Below are positions 63,910 through 64,000 of a DNA stretch of 64,000 nt, one piece after another (position 1 is the stretch's first letter; every line of letters starts with the position of its first letter). Under the pieces are notes generated by a model, which worked only from the letters and a program-made list of their open reading frames with translations, searched no databases and was not told the origin of the DNA. The position numbers were made by a program, and so were the translations under genes. Source of the stretch: Frigoriflavimonas asaccharolytica (GTDB lineage Bacteria > Bacteroidota > Bacteroidia > Flavobacteriales > Weeksellaceae); assembly GCF_013294015.1 (NCBI RefSeq), contig NZ_JABSNO010000016.1, forward strand, positions 1 through 64,000. Direction: 5' to 3'.

Positions 63910-64000
63910 TTAAAGATTTGTTAAAATATCAATTATATCTTCAAATTTTTTAGCAATAATTTCTTGATTATTGGAAGAAATATTCCAATTGTTATTTAAG
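63910..64000 (-). CDS. partial CDS entering from the right edge (C-terminal 29 residues)
   Basis: A minus-strand frame enters at the window end and stops at a TAA at 63912-63910. The visible tail includes NQEIIAKKFEDIIDILTNL, an amphipathic helix. The family cannot be told. It may be the end of a gene upstream of marR, or a chance open frame. Confidence 0.35.
   Translation of the reverse strand, partial: LNNNWNISSNNQEIIAKKFEDIIDILTNL

Overview
The window is about 64 kb of AT-rich chromosome from a member of the Bacteroidota, most likely class Flavobacteriia and close to the Chryseobacterium/Weeksellaceae group. Supporting signs are the TAnnTTTG-type -7 promoter boxes, the lack of Shine-Dalgarno sequences, and an atpD-atpC pair detached from the other ATP synthase genes. 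The gene families also fit: DUF2723, DUF1343, CCC-motif, DUF4136, DUF5522, YARHG and a SusC-like TonB receptor. Several intergenic elements resemble Flavo-1 RNAs. The species cannot be fixed from the sequence alone.

Layout. 0-1.1 kb: edge of a mobile element (transposase tail), a 5'-truncated ORF and an outer-membrane beta-barrel gene. 1.2-3.1 kb: atpD-atpC. 3.2-8 kb (minus): a B12-dependent radical SAM protein and two PLP enzymes that together look like a sulfonolipid (capnine) pathway. 8.1-20.8 kb: a large DUF2723 membrane protein, an ergothioneine-type egtB-egtD cassette with a racemase-like gene, small membrane proteins, cytidine deaminase, an old yellow enzyme, lipoproteins, a D-cysteine desulfhydrase-like enzyme and a LysM glucosaminidase. 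21-28.2 kb: hemL, a TonB-dependent receptor with a partner lipoprotein, and a divergent PhoB/PhoR-like two-component system. 28.3-33.2 kb: housekeeping genes (a GH13 enzyme, a GreA-like protein, thyA) mixed with decaying genes. 33.2-37.3 kb: a FAD monooxygenase carrying a DnaJ-type cysteine module, divergent from cbpA-cbpM, then a cysteine synthase. 37.5-49.6 kb: a FtsX-type permease head to head with namZ, a thioredoxin-like cluster, tRNA-Phe, an OlsF-like bifunctional acyltransferase, aspartate kinase, fbp, menC, an FKBP isomerase and a hydrolase. 49.8-56.3 kb: a YARHG lipoprotein, a flavin oxidoreductase with a degraded partial duplicate about 3.3 kb away, a DUF2130 protein, an aldehyde dehydrogenase and a hicAB toxin-antitoxin pair. 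56.5-63.8 kb: a fatty-acid beta-oxidation cluster (marR, fused 3-hydroxyacyl-CoA dehydrogenase/enoyl-CoA hydratase, thiolase, acyl-CoA dehydrogenase), interrupted by a YhcG-type nuclease gene and several intergenic repeats.

Most of the window is ordinary housekeeping DNA. The parts most worth a second look are: the zinc-finger/FAD monooxygenase beside a J-protein that lacks that finger; the putative cysteate synthase/cysteate acyltransferase pair; an in-frame palindromic repeat inside menC; the run of interrupted genes at 30.7-33.2 kb, including a DYW-repeat secreted protein; the nearly identical inverted Flavo-1-like elements around the thiolase-YhcG block; and the overlapping head-to-head start of namZ and a permease gene.
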